A DNA stretch of 31,982 nt, taken from Byssothecium circinans (Eukaryota; Ascomycota; Dothideomycetes; Pleosporales; Massarinaceae). Made by a program: the position numbers and the translations under genes. The stretch covers positions 1,170,092 to 1,202,073 of the forward strand of contig ML976978.1 in NCBI GenBank assembly GCA_010015675.1, in the 5' to 3' direction. Below, piece by piece: positions 9,867-19,839 of the stretch (within the stretch, counting starts at the first letter, position 1; each line of letters opens with the position of its first letter). The notes below the pieces were generated by a model. That model was not told the DNA's origin, did not search any database, and saw only the letters and a program-made list of their open reading frames with translations.

Positions 9867-11507
9867 ATGGCTCCAAAGCCCTCGCGCGACTCTGCGCCCC
9901 AGCGCAAGGCCGTCCTCCCCACCAACGATGCCGATGCCGCGAAACGTGCAGAATACGCAAAGGCAGCAAACAAGCAGTACGGACGAGGCGAGAAAATCCG
10001 AACCAAGACGATCAAAGACAAGAAACTGCGGTCAAACTTGAAAGCACTCGAAGCGAAGAACCAGGAAGCGGCTTTCCAAGCAAAGCAGGCCGAGATTCTT
10101 CTGGATAACGAAGCGGGATTGCTCGAGGCCGAACATGAGCTAGAAAAGACTTACAAAGTACGGCAAGATGAGATACGGCAGGAAGTCTCGATTGAGACGG
10201 CGAAGAAGCGCTTTGAATTGAAACTAGATATGGGTCCGTACGATGTGGGCGAATACACGCGGAACGGGCGAGATCTACTCATTGCGAGCCGGAAGGGGCA
10301 TCTTGCCTGCTTAGACTGGCGGGACGGCAAGCTGGGATGCGAACTACAACTCAATGAAACGATACGAGACGCGAAATGGCTTCACAATAGCCAATCCTTC
10401 GCAGTGGCACAAAAGAAATGCGTCTACATCTATGCGCGTGACGGCGTTGAGATACACCAATTGAAGAAGCACCAAGAAGCTACACATCTGGAGTTTCTCC
10501 CCTACCATTTCCTCCTTGCTTCGATATCCACCGCCGGCATCATCCGCTATACAGATACTTCGACCGGTCAAATGCTGCAAGAGCTGCCCACGAAGCTCGG
10601 CCCGCCGACCTCGTTTTGCCAGAATCCACACAACGCTATTCTACACGCGGGCCATCAAAAGGGCCTCGTCACCTTGTGGTCACCGAACACATCTACACCC
10701 CTCGTCAAGCTGTTGCCCCACCGCGGACCAGTCCGTGCAATGGCCGTTGATAAGAGCGGAACATATATGGTCAGCGCATCACAAGACCGCAAACTCAGCA
10801 TCTGGGATATACGCATGTTCAAGGAACTACACTCGCACTATCTCAAGCAGCCTGCGCACACAATATCCATCTCCGACCGCAACGTCACGGCCGTGGGTTG
10901 GGGCTCCAATCTCTCCATCTACCGTCCCGATATCTTCTTCCTGAATCCCGAGTCCGACGTCCGCGTCCCATCACCGTACATGAACTGGGGTGGCGACGGC
11001 ATCGGCATCTCACGCGTCCGCTTCTGTCCCTTCGAAGACGCCCTCGGCATAGCGCATGAAAAGGGGTTCTCTTCCATCATCGTCCCCGGTTCCGGAGAGC
11101 CCAATCCAGACAGTCTCGAGCCCGGCACAAATCCCTTCGAAAACACCAAGCAGCGCCAAGAAGCCGAAGTGCACGCTCTGCTCGAGAAAATCCAGCCGGA
11201 GATGATCTCCCTCGATCCGAACTTTGTCGGTAATTTAGACCTTGCGTCGGAAGAGCAGCGCAAGCGAGAACGCGATCTAGATGCGAAGCCGGAAGATAAG
11301 ATAGCGAAGCTCAGGAAGAAGCAGAGGGGTAGGAACAGTGCGTTGAGGCGGTACCTGCGGAAGAGCGGGCAGAAGAACGTCATTACTGATGAGAAAGTGC
11401 GTGCGAGAGAGGCGCTAGAGGCGCAGAAGCTGAAGTTGAAGGATAAGTTTGAGAGCGATCAGAAGGCGTATGGACCGGCGTTAAGTAGGTTTGCGAGGAA
11501 AGGATGA
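9867..11507 (+). CDS. utp7: UTP7, U3 snoRNP / small-subunit processome WD40 protein (WDR46/BING4 homolog)
   Basis: A 546-residue single-exon gene, close to the usual fungal Utp7 length. The N-terminal 110 residues are basic and helical with the family signature (KYGRGEKIRTKTIKDKKLR-like, here QYGRGEKIRTK, then LLDNEAGLLEAEHELEKTYK). WD40-type repeats fill about residues 115-365 (LDMGPYDVGEYTRNGRDLLIASRKGHLACLDW; VSASQDRKLSIWDIRM). The BING4CT domain (PF08149) follows at about 360-445, including YMNWGGDGIGISRVRFCPFEDALGIAHEKGFSSIIVPGSGEPN in outline. The tail is a K/R-rich helix with RGRNSALRRYLRK. Utp7 acts in the nucleolus in 18S pre-rRNA processing and is essential in yeast. The start ATG at 9867 sits in ACCATGG. 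Confidence 0.96.
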   Translation: MAPKPSRDSAPQRKAVLPTNDADAAKRAEYAKAANKQYGRGEKIRTKTIKDKKLRSNLKALEAKNQEAAFQAKQAEILLDNEAGLLEAEHELEKTYKVRQDEIRQEVSIETAKKRFELKLDMGPYDVGEYTRNGRDLLIASRKGHLACLDWRDGKLGCELQLNETIRDAKWLHNSQSFAVAQKKCVYIYARDGVEIHQLKKHQEATHLEFLPYHFLLASISTAGIIRYTDTSTGQMLQELPTKLGPPTSFCQNPHNAILHAGHQKGLVTLWSPNTSTPLVKLLPHRGPVRAMAVDKSGTYMVSASQDRKLSIWDIRMFKELHSHYLKQPAHTISISDRNVTAVGWGSNLSIYRPDIFFLNPESDVRVPSPYMNWGGDGIGISRVRFCPFEDALGIAHEKGFSSIIVPGSGEPNPDSLEPGTNPFENTKQRQEAEVHALLEKIQPEMISLDPNFVGNLDLASEEQRKRERDLDAKPEDKIAKLRKKQRGRNSALRRYLRKSGQKNVITDEKVRAREALEAQKLKLKDKFESDQKAYGPALSRFARKG

Positions 11508-12508
11508 GTGTTGGAAGTTTGTTTTGTGTGCATTAGCGTTTGGCATTTACGGTGGCATAGGTTGGCGTGGGGTCGGACAGTGAAGGCCTATATGATACTC
11601 TTTAAAGAAAAGAAGTTAGATACCGTAAAGCACTATCGAGCGTGCCATACCATTAAGCGCGCCAGTTTTCCTTAACAATACTAACTATACACTTAACGCA
11701 AGCACTATTAAGCGCGGTACTCTTCCTTAGTAATACTAATAATGTAAAGCACTACTAAAATGACCAGACCGCCCACACCATCAAACTGCCCAGAATTGGC
11801 TTGGCATTTCCTGGCTTTTATATCCTTAATAACTATTTAAATACTAGAGCTATTAAGCCAGGATATTAACTCAGAGGAGTCCGATGGCGAAGAGGGTAAC
11901 GACATGGACACTTTCCGTAGTCCGTTTTGAGGAGGCGAAATGTGGCGCTTGTGGTGTTTTGCGATTTGATCGCATAGTTCATTGGATAGGACGCGTTTTT
12001 GGGATCGTGGATTCGACATGACCGAGCTTGATAAAATTTTAATTTTTTTGGAACTGAAGGTCGATGAATAAAAAAGGGAAGAGAGGAAAAATTTCGACGC
12101 GATAAATATTTTAATCTATGGCACATGAGAAAAAGTCCTCGACGGTTTTTTGAACCATGGCTGAGTGATAAGAGTTGACCTACCACGGTATGTATGCTAT
12201 GCGGAGGTCATGTTTTGCGAACTCGCCTCAGATGCTCAACCGTTGTTTGCTTATTTTCCCCGCATGGAACCATGATGATGCTCTCCCACGTTTGGGATGG
12301 GAGTCGTTGTTGACTTGCAGAAAATCATAGTTTTATAACTGTGGTCTGGCTGGGGGAAACAGAGTGCGTTCCAAAACTCCAAGCTTGCCATTATACAATG
12401 ATAAATCCTATAAGATGATAGATCCTGCATAATGTTCACAAAGTCCCAAGCTCTTTACCGATCGCTCTAGGGAGGAAATTATTGTTGAGAATCAAGACTT
12501 GTGGCGCT
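11508..12508. other. Intergenic region, AT-rich, with degenerate repeats
   Basis: Between the UTP7 stop and the GNAT stop (convergent genes). The left half is AT-rich with repeated TTAAGCGCG and GTAAAGCACTA words, perhaps the remains of a mutated repeat. A 106-codon minus frame at 11866-12186 has no family resemblance. Confidence 0.4.
11652..11745. repeat. Imperfect 55-bp tandem repeat
   Basis: ATTAAGCGCG occurs at 11652 and again at 11707, each followed by a similar stretch (TTTTCCTTAACAATACTAACTAT versus TCTTCCTTAGTAATACTAATAAT in outline). The second copy is incomplete. Most differences look like transitions. It probably is part of an old, mutated repeat. Confidence 0.55.
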
Positions 12509-13523
12509 CTAGTCTGATACTGGGAACGCCAACTTGGGGGTTCGTATGGCCACCCATAACTCGACCTTGGGTCCGTATTCGCGGTTCGATGCTTCCCCCG
12601 TGCGTGCTTGCTTGACCTGAACGAGCTCTTGTTCTTCGAAGCCAGCTTTTGCGGCGATGATGGCACCCGTGGGCACAGCAGAAATGCCCTATGAAGTCAG
12701 TGGTTTGTGATGCTAGCCTATGGGGAAGAGCATATATTCACCACAGGTACTCCCTCCAGGTCCGCAAGTTGCGTACACCAGCTAACAAGCTTTGTAGCAT
12801 GTCCGCGACGCCAGTAGGCACTACGCATGTCAGCTTCGGTCTTTCTACGCTGGACTGGACGATACCCACGGATGGACGGCGAGGGTACTGAGTCTCATGA
12901 GCCCAGCAAGGTATCTAGCCGACGATTTAAGCCATTTTCCCAAGACTGCTTCGCATACGTACCTTGCCTTGGCCGGAGCCGTTGCCTCGTTGTACATCCT
13001 GGAGGCTTCCGGGCACAAATCGCGAGTCATGTTCTTGGGAGCGACCAGTGATGTGGACGTGTCCCGAGCGCCTTGGCTGTGTTAGCGACTCATGGGTGCG
13101 TGAGTTCATGCTAACAAGCCACCAAGCCTACCTACCATTGGTCTGAAACTGACCTGCAAAGCGCGAACCCGCGATAGCGATACTCGCAACGCCAACGACG
13201 ACGGTACTCCCGCGGCTCGGGCCACCGCCGGGGCGGTAAGCAGTGGTTCTTTGCAACGCTTCGTAGACGTGAGCCCTCTCGTTCTCATTTAGCGTGTCCT
13301 CTGCAACAAGAACGACACATGCAGGGTCCAAGATGCTGGTTCTGTACTGTGTCCAGTATGAAGATAGCGTATCGTCGGGATACTCAGCATGGTACCTCCG
13401 CTGGAACTGGAAACTCGGAGAATGGAAGAAGCCAGCGGCGGCAACAGTTGCTATTCGTGCCAAGTCATCCAGTGTCGCCAGACGCAGGCCGTCGAAGGGG
13501 GGTAGAATTGGGGCCGACGGCAT
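12509..13523 (-). CDS. GNAT-family N-acetyltransferase, 4 exons
   Basis: Minus-strand exons are 13523-13132, 13076-12870, 12820-12742 and 12688-12509, separated by introns of 55, 49 and 53 nt, all GT-AG with clear branch sites (GCTAAC, GCTGAC, ACTGAC). This gives 285 residues. Exon 1 begins MPSAPILPPFDGLRLATLDDL, an N-terminal GNAT strand-helix, and holds CVVLVAED and VVVGVASIAI. Exon 2 contains ARYLAGLMRLSTLAVHP, and exon 3 continues AYWRRGHATKLVSWC. Together these are motif A, with the R-R-G-H-A acetyl-CoA loop (Q/RxxGxG/A). Exon 4 carries GISAVPTGAIIAAKAGFEE, the beta5-alpha4 block. The substrate is unknown; the form resembles fungal small-molecule GNATs. It is divergent from the transcription factor at 14571. 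Confidence 0.87.
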
Positions 13524-14135
13524 GGCTGGCAGTGTCGTTGATTGCTGCGGTTAGATCTCAGGGCACCTTGAGGGAATTGGGACAGATTGTATAGGGGATG
13601 TTTGCGATATGTACTATGCTGGGGTGATAGCCTGTCACTCTGGCGTGGCATTTGTCGTCTGCCCGTCGCGCAGACGCGGGTACCGACAGCTAGCCGACGG
13701 GCATAGCTACATATCATCATATCATTCGAGAGGAAGCAGACATCCGGCTTAGCAGCGAGACTGGGGGAGTATGGGTAGAATTCATTGGACTGATGTTGGA
13801 GGCTCACACCCGTCCGGGCCAGGGAACGGCTCGCCATGCACGTGCAGCGGAGGACGCCCGGGCGGCAACCGTATGCATGGAACCAGCAGGCCGAGTGGGT
13901 GGTCGGGATGGTCGTGTAGGGGTTATGAATGCTGCTGGCGATGTTATTGCCGCCGGGTGTGGATGGATGGGAGCGGTGAGTAGGGGGGGGGCAAGCCTAC
14001 AAGGACAGTACCAGCACGTGAGGTCACAACACTTGAGGACAATGACAGGGTTCGATTACCTATTCTATTAATGCTGACTGCTGACGGGCGCTGCTGCCGC
14101 GCGCTGCTGCAGCCTGTGAGACTGGCACTGGCACG

Positions 14136-14170
14136 GAGCACTGAGCACTGAGCACGGAGCACTGAGCACT
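14136..14170. repeat. Heptamer minisatellite GAGCACT x5
   Basis: Five head-to-tail 7-bp units: GAGCACT at 14136, 14143, 14157 and 14164, and GAGCACG at 14150. It lies about 400 bp upstream of the TF start codon. Confidence 0.9.
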
Positions 14171-14220
14171 GCGCATTGAGACGGGACTGGCGCCCGCGCT
14201 GGCCATCACCCGCCGACGGT

Positions 14221-14241
14221 GGCGTCTGGCGTCTGGCGTCT
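14221..14241. repeat. Heptamer repeat GGCGTCT x3
   Basis: Three perfect 7-bp units in tandem, only 50 bp downstream of the GAGCACT array. Confidence 0.85.
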
Positions 14242-14570
14242 GTGGCATCCCGGCGCTGTCTCCCAACTTGCATCTTGCCTTGCCTCTTGTACGTCTCTCG
14301 AGTCTGTCTGCTCTGAACCTCCTCCAACGCACCAGAGATCCGCGGCCCCAGGGCGGCTCAGGCTCACCCTCACCCTCACCCCCGCGATCGCCCTCGCCCT
14401 CACTCTGGCTTGATAGCGACGTCGAGCAGGCAACCGCGCCGCCCCCCTCATCCCCATTCGCCTCGCCCGTCATCCTCCCCTCTCAGCAGCTCAGCAGCCC
14501 AGCAGCAGCACCACCAGCCCTTCGGTCGCACACGCTGTCGCTGTCAGCCGCAAAGGGTTCCTTCCGCCCC

Positions 14571-16891
14571 ATGGCCGCCAGCTCGCAGTACCACCGAGGC
14601 GCCACCACTCCAACCTCTCACTACCATCCCCTACCAAGTAGCCATGAACACCTGTACGCCAACCTGGCGACGACATGGACCCAGGCTTCGCAGAGCTTCT
14701 CGCGATCCCCACCGCCATCGGCCCTTCTGCAGCGCTTCATTAGCCCACCCGTTCAACGTCCGTTCGCCGGCCACTACCAGCTCGACTATCCTGATTACGT
14801 CAACCAGCCGGCGCAACACCAGCACCCCCATCCCCATCCCCATCCCCATCAGCAGCCGCCACCACCGCAGCAGCAGCAGCAACATCAACACCACACGTCG
14901 TGGTCGGGATGGAGCGGCCCGGCCAGCGACGACGCCTTTGCGGCACCGCGCGCGCTCTCCTTTGGCGGCGAGGCCCGCGCCCCGCACTATGATCAAGACC
15001 ACGCTCACAACCACGACCGCGACCGTGACCGCGACCGCGTCTCCGCCCACGATGCTAGCCTCGCGCGCCCGCATCCCCGCGCGTCCGATAACCTGAGCGC
15101 AGCGCCAGTTGCGCGCACGCTCAACTACCAAAACTCCGACCTGCATGTCGATCCTCCGCATGCGTTGCCATCCGATGTCGTCCTCGCCAACCAAGCCAGC
15201 TTGGGGGGCGCGAACTGGGCCATGCTCAGCTCGGCCGACGCGAGCAACACGACCTCGCCCGTGTACGAGCACATGCCCGCCATGGAGCCCGCCTGGTCGC
15301 AGGTGGATGCCCAGCCCGAGCATCTGGCATACCTGCAACATCCCCAATCCCTTGTCCACGCCCACCATGACACTGCTGCATCGCGGGGAGCCAGGACGCG
15401 ACGGTCGGCGCCCAAGAAGAGTGTGGCCCGTGTGCCCGCCGCCTTCGTCGAGCGACAGGAAAAGAACAAGATTTCAAAACGCCAGGGACCATTAAGTGAG
15501 GCGAGTCGGCAGAAGACGCATCAGATGCGTAAGGACAAGACGACCTGTCTCCGCTGCCGATTCTACAAGTCAGGCTGCGACGGTGGCGACCCATGCCAAA
15601 AGTGCCTCAAGACCGAGGGGAACGCGAGGTCATTCAAGCTGCCCTGCATTAGAGAGCGCCTGGAGGATGCCACCCTAGTCCGTCACTGCAACGGCCGATC
15701 TAACCAAGAGGAGGGAGAGTTCCTCGCCTACGATTGGCTTCAAAACTGCCAGCTCTACGACATGGAGATCATATGGAACCTCCCCGGCTACGGCCCTGTA
15801 TCGACAAGCCAGCCTATGCGCATTACTTTTCGCCAATACGCTCCACAGCGACCCTTCTTAGACACCACTACAAACATGTGGAGTAACACAGATGGTCAGA
15901 TCAAAGTAGTAGAACAGCCACCGTACGCTGTCTACGACACGGCCAGCCTCATTCCCATCTTTGAGCGGTACTTCTCGCATCTGCAGCCAGCCATCGAGGC
16001 ATGGATCTTCGACCGCGTCCAACACGACGAAATCGCTCTGCTCACATACAACGAAGTAATGAGACTCCGCCGGCAACAGCCACCTGGCCAACGCAGCCTT
16101 CTGGACCTCGTCATGCGAATACAGTGCCTCTCCGTTGTATCCCAGGGCTACGGTACGGTTTGGTCCAACAACATTCCTGGCATTCAGACAGTCGACTTTG
16201 CGTCTTTGGGACGCAGTGTTTACGAAGCGTACGATCGCAATTCGCGGGATCGCCCACTTCCTGGTGCCATTAATCATCAGATGGATGTTGCAGCGCTAAA
16301 GTACCTAAAGAAGTTGGAGCGACAATGTGTGAAGGAGCTTTCTGCTATGATGTTCAAATCCAAGATCAAGCCATGGTACGAACTGTTCCTAGCGCTTTAC
16401 GTTCTCTTCTGGAACATGGAGTACATTCACCGCGGTGCTAACAAATACATCATGTCAAAAAACGGAACAGTAGGCGGCTCTTTATGATCCCGGTTACACT
16501 CCCCCTACATACTAACATGTGCCAGGCTATCCAGACCCACGTAAGCAGTGTCGTCAGCACGCAGATCAAGAAGTGGGATTGGGCGTTCCAAGTCCTCATG
16601 CACCACTGGATCGCCGTGTTGCGAGGCTACATGCCATTCAAACTAGCGCGTGAAAACCCCGAAGAGCTGCGTGAGAAGGGTCATCTAGACCCCGAAGGCT
16701 TTGACTACGTCAGGAAGGTGGCGAACATCTTCGACCAGATCGGTTTCGGTAAGCATTTCTAAGCACGTCTCGATGACTTGTGACTCATGATTCCAGGTCA
16801 CTCTACTTCTCCTTTTGTTGGTCCGTCAGCAACGCACAACACTATCTCCAGCGAATGGATCAAGACTCTATTCAAGGAGGCTGGTGCCTAG
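14571..16891 (+). CDS. Zn2Cys6 fungal transcription factor with long low-complexity N-terminus, 3 exons
   Basis: Exons are 14571-16469, 16526-16748 and 16797-16891 (introns 56 and 48 nt; the first has a TACTAAC branch site), giving 738 residues. The start is the first ATG of the frame (CCCCATGG); the frame is open upstream but has no ATG. Residues 1-300 are disordered and rich in His, Pro, Gln and Ser, with an HPHPHPHPH run followed by Q runs near 85-105 and a DRDRDRDR run near 150. The zinc cluster is at Cys326, 329, 336, 342, 345 and 359 (CLRCRFYKSGC then DPCQKC). The spacing is C-X2-C-X6-C-X5-C-X2-C-X13-C; the last gap is longer than the usual 6-8. The C-terminal 380 residues are a helical region that I cannot assign. 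A nuclear DNA-binding regulator is likely, with unknown targets. Neighbours are a GNAT (divergent) and a TfdA-type dioxygenase (convergent). Confidence 0.88.
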
Positions 16892-17460
16892 CCAATCTTT
16901 TCCTCCATATCCCCCCATGGTCTCCCTTCTGTTCATTTTGCCATCTATGCGGATCTACATACCCTTTAAGCGTTCCGGTTTTGTTCTGCTAACCTTCCCT
17001 TGGTCAAAAGCGTGGGACGGAAATCAAGATATATATGATATGCGGGTATTGGGCGTTGTTTACAGCTGGCGTCAGTCATATCAGACCATGTTATCGTCAT
17101 CATCCGTCTAGTATGGCGAAGAAATTGAAACGAGTTGCCACACCAGTTAGTATTCCATATGCCTGAGGGAAAGCTTCCTGTCAGTTTCACAGTGGGATGA
17201 CGGGTGATGACAGTCCAAGGTGACATTCTTTTTATCGTCTATAGAACCAGTCCCTTAATGAGAATTGCAACCTGCCACCCAATCAAAAACAAAAGCCGTG
17301 AAAGCTCGGTGAACCGCCCAACTCTAGATGATTTGAGTAGCATCAGTTTCTTGCAAATGACAGTTGACCGCCCACGCTCAACATCAAGGACACGAATAGA
17401 CTATAGCCACCCACGCAAGACCGAGCAGATGTCGGTCCGGTCAATCAACAACAACATAAT
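16892..17460. other. Intergenic region between convergent genes
   Basis: Lies between the TF stop and the dioxygenase stop and presumably holds both 3' UTRs. No terminator-like or repeat structure was recognised, and the small open frames show no family resemblance. Confidence 0.4.
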
Positions 17461-18786
17461 CTAACCATGGCTCTCGCGGCCAGAGATCTTGCGCCAAGGG
17501 TCCGAGTCCACGACAGGAAGGTTCTGCTCACGGCCGACGGTGAAGGGGTCATCGAAGTTGGTCTTGAAAGAAGCGGGCTTCTCCCAAGCGAGTTTGGGGT
17601 CGCGGAGGAACAAGCGGAGGAGATGACGGGAGCTGCGTTCCTTCTCGATGCCGTAGGCAGCGCGAGCGTGGAGAACGCTCAGGTTGTTGATGAATTGGAT
17701 GTCGCCTTGCTGGCGGTCAAGCTTTGTAGCGAACTTCTTGGCGAGCGTCTCGACGGCGGCGAGGGCGTGGAGCTGCTCCTTGGAGACGAGGGGCATGCTC
17801 TCGTCACGCACGATGCGAGGGCTGCCAAGGAGGGGGGCCTTGACGAGTTGGCAGATGGGCCTGCCCTTGGAGAAGAAGAGCGTAGGGCCAAGCTCGAGGT
17901 AGGGCTCACGGTCCCTGATACTTGTCAGTAAGTTCGTCCATCTGATCTGCGCAACGTGGTCGCGTACTTCTGCTTCAGCTCAAACGGCCACTGAGCTTCG
18001 GCCATGGTCTCGAGAACAGCAGGATCCTTCTCTAGAAGCTCGTTATATATCTTCCAAAACGAAGTCACATACTGCTCGCCACCGTTGTCGGCACCGCCGT
18101 CGTCACGGACGTGGAGAGCAATGATATCGCCTGAGAATCGGTCACTGTGGAAGTCCATGGCAGCAGTGATCTTGGAGCCAGCGAGGCCAACGTCCTTGGC
18201 CCAGTAGGGCACCGCGTCGTGAGTCGCATCGCGGACGTGGCCTTTACGCCGTTAGCTGTATAACCTCCTTGTTCGAAGAAGTAGTACTTACTCAGCGTCT
18301 GGTTGGCGTACGAATCGGTAGCACGGAGAGCGGCAACATAGGAAGAGATACCAGCGAAGGCAATGACAGCCTCCTCGTCGTTGAAGTTGGCCGCATAGAG
18401 ACCACGGAGGACGGCGACACCGGTGCCCTCGTGCAGGTCGTAGCTAATCGAGGCGAACTTGGCAGCCAACTCGGCCTTCAGGGGGAAAGTAGACTTGTCT
18501 ATGTTGCTACGCGGGAGACCGAGCACTAAGTGGCGAGTCAGTAGTTTTATATCAGATGAGCTGGAGGCATGGAGGACTTACGCTTGAAGGATATAACTGC
18601 CGAGCGGATGTTGGCGACCTCAGACGCATCAAGATTGACAATGTACTTGGTTGCATCCAACTCATCTCCCTCCCAGACCATCGGGCCAGCCACGGCAGGA
18701 GCAAGCTTGTCCGGAACGGTGTGGTTAGTGGCATTGCTCTGCAGGCTCTCTACGGAGCTTTTAGCACTAAGGCTTTGAGTCGACAT
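17461..18786 (-). CDS. TauD/TfdA-family Fe(II)/2-oxoglutarate dioxygenase, 4 exons
   Basis: Minus-strand exons are 18786-18582, 18525-18292, 18241-17968 and 17914-17461, with introns of 56, 50 and 53 nt (GT-AG), giving 388 residues. The N-terminus (MSTQSLSAKSSVESLQ) is not a signal peptide. A fungal TauD-like entry segment follows: GPMVWEGDELDATKYIVNLD, then LHEGTGVAVLRGL. The iron-binding H-x-D is in AAMDFHSDRFSGDII (exon 3). The distal His is in FINNLSVLHARAAYG, and the 2-oxoglutarate-binding Arg is in RHLLRLFLRD (exon 4). All metal and cosubstrate residues are thus present. Relatives include taurine and other sulfonate or carboxylate dioxygenases, so a role in sulfur or nutrient scavenging is possible but not shown. 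A different substrate is equally likely. Confidence 0.92.
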
Positions 18787-18928
18787 CGTGGGTCGTATTC
18801 TGTAAATAGTCAACGGAAGCAATAGCTGTTGCAAAATAGTGGTTGATATTTGTTGATGGTTGTATGGAAGTTGGGTTGATGGAATGGTCGGATCTGCTTA
18901 GCTGTGGTTTATTTGCCCCGGGGCCTTG

Positions 18929-18936
18929 CTTATATA
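18929..18936 (-). promoter_or_regulatory. TATA box candidate for the dioxygenase gene
   Basis: Minus-strand TATATAAG lies about 145 nt upstream of the ATG at 18786. It is the best core-promoter match near any gene in the window. Confidence 0.45.
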
Positions 18937-19823
18937 CTTGTTGAACGGCTGCACCAACCTCCAGAGCCGCTCCTCGGTATGCTAACGGCGTGTTCACATT
19001 GAGCTGACTGAATGACTGAGCCGCAGGCACATAGCAAACACAACCCCAAATTTACACTTCTCCGCGAATGGCGGACATGCTGAGTTATACCGCAAACGCC
19101 GAACAAACCCTGTTCCATCCAGTCAACAGTCGTATTAAATTAAACCCGGGACATCTAAGAAGTTTTGTGACACGTTCATTCGTTGTCTTTCCCATAGTGA
19201 TTCTAGAGGGGGTAAGCATGCGGGCCATGGGTGAACTGCATGGGTGAAGTGTTGCTAGGATCACGGTGCCTTTTGCTCGGGTCCAGAAGAAGTGAAGAGC
19301 CGGGGTGAGCGGGGGGGGTTTACTTTACCACATTAGCGTTTTTAGTGTTGGAGTCTTTAATAACGAGCTGTGCCGGAATCCACTACCACCGTACCGCCGC
19401 TGGTTACGAGATAATCTCTGTTGACGGGACCCACTGTGCCCAACCACCCATCTTCTTCGTGAAGGTCCATGTATACAGTGCCGTGTATGCATGCACTGTT
19501 GACGCAACGTCTGGGCTTCTGATCAGGCCCGTATTGGCCAGCTGATGTTCGCGTGCACGAAAGCAGCCATACATGGAAAGTCTTTCATCAGAACAGGATC
19601 ACCCTCGCATCAGCCCTACAAAACACCTACAACCTGCAACCCCGCAGCGTGTCTGCAGAAGCAGGCAACACCGCCAGTTTGTCGCTGAAAATAAGCCGTG
19701 CAGGGGTTAATACCAACTGAACAGTTAGCTGACGGCGGTGGAGCTACTAGGCATGTATCGAGTCTTCGCAGGCATCGCCAACTATGACTCGGTAGCACTG
19801 CACCGTAACAACTTGTAGCATCA

Positions 19824-19839
19824 AACCCCACGTGGGGTT
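19824..19839. repeat. 16-bp perfect palindrome centred on CACGTG (E-box)
   Basis: AACCCCACGTGGGGTT is its own reverse complement. The core CACGTG is the bHLH (Pho4/Cbf1/SREBP-type) binding site. It lies about 1 kb upstream of the dioxygenase start, so a link to that gene is only possible. Confidence 0.7.

Larger units (their letters stand above)
13524..14570. other. Divergent intergenic region between GNAT and Zn2Cys6 genes
   Basis: A GC-rich region of about 1 kb with several open frames by composition only. It contains two heptamer minisatellites (14136-14170, 14221-14241) and a G run at 13984-13991. The TF reading frame stays open upstream to at least 14268 but without an ATG, so part of this may be 5' UTR or an unseen upstream exon. 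Confidence 0.45.

Noticed and set aside
9542..10021. 159-codon minus-strand frame overlapping the UTP7 start
   Set aside because: No family resemblance, and it overlaps conserved UTP7 coding sequence.
12888..12962. Possible extra 75-nt intron in GNAT exon 2 (GTACGT...CTCAG)
   Set aside because: It keeps frame if removed but would leave an 18-nt exon. Read through, the segment (CEAVLGKWLKSSARYLAGLM) fits a GNAT helix and strand, so exon 2 is taken as continuous.
14048..14062. GGTTCGATTAC resembling a tRNA B box
   Set aside because: No matching A box, acceptor stem or anticodon arm could be folded around it.
14268..14570. Upstream extension of the Zn2Cys6 reading frame
   Set aside because: The frame is open, but the first codon there is TTG and no ATG occurs before 14571, so the start was set at 14571.
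14631..15368. 245-codon minus-strand frame, Val/Gly/Arg-rich
   Set aside because: It mirrors the low-complexity GC-rich part of the Zn2Cys6 gene and has no motif.
17467..17931. 154-codon plus-strand frame rich in Glu, Leu and Ala
   Set aside because: It is the antisense of dioxygenase exon 4, which carries the real family motifs.
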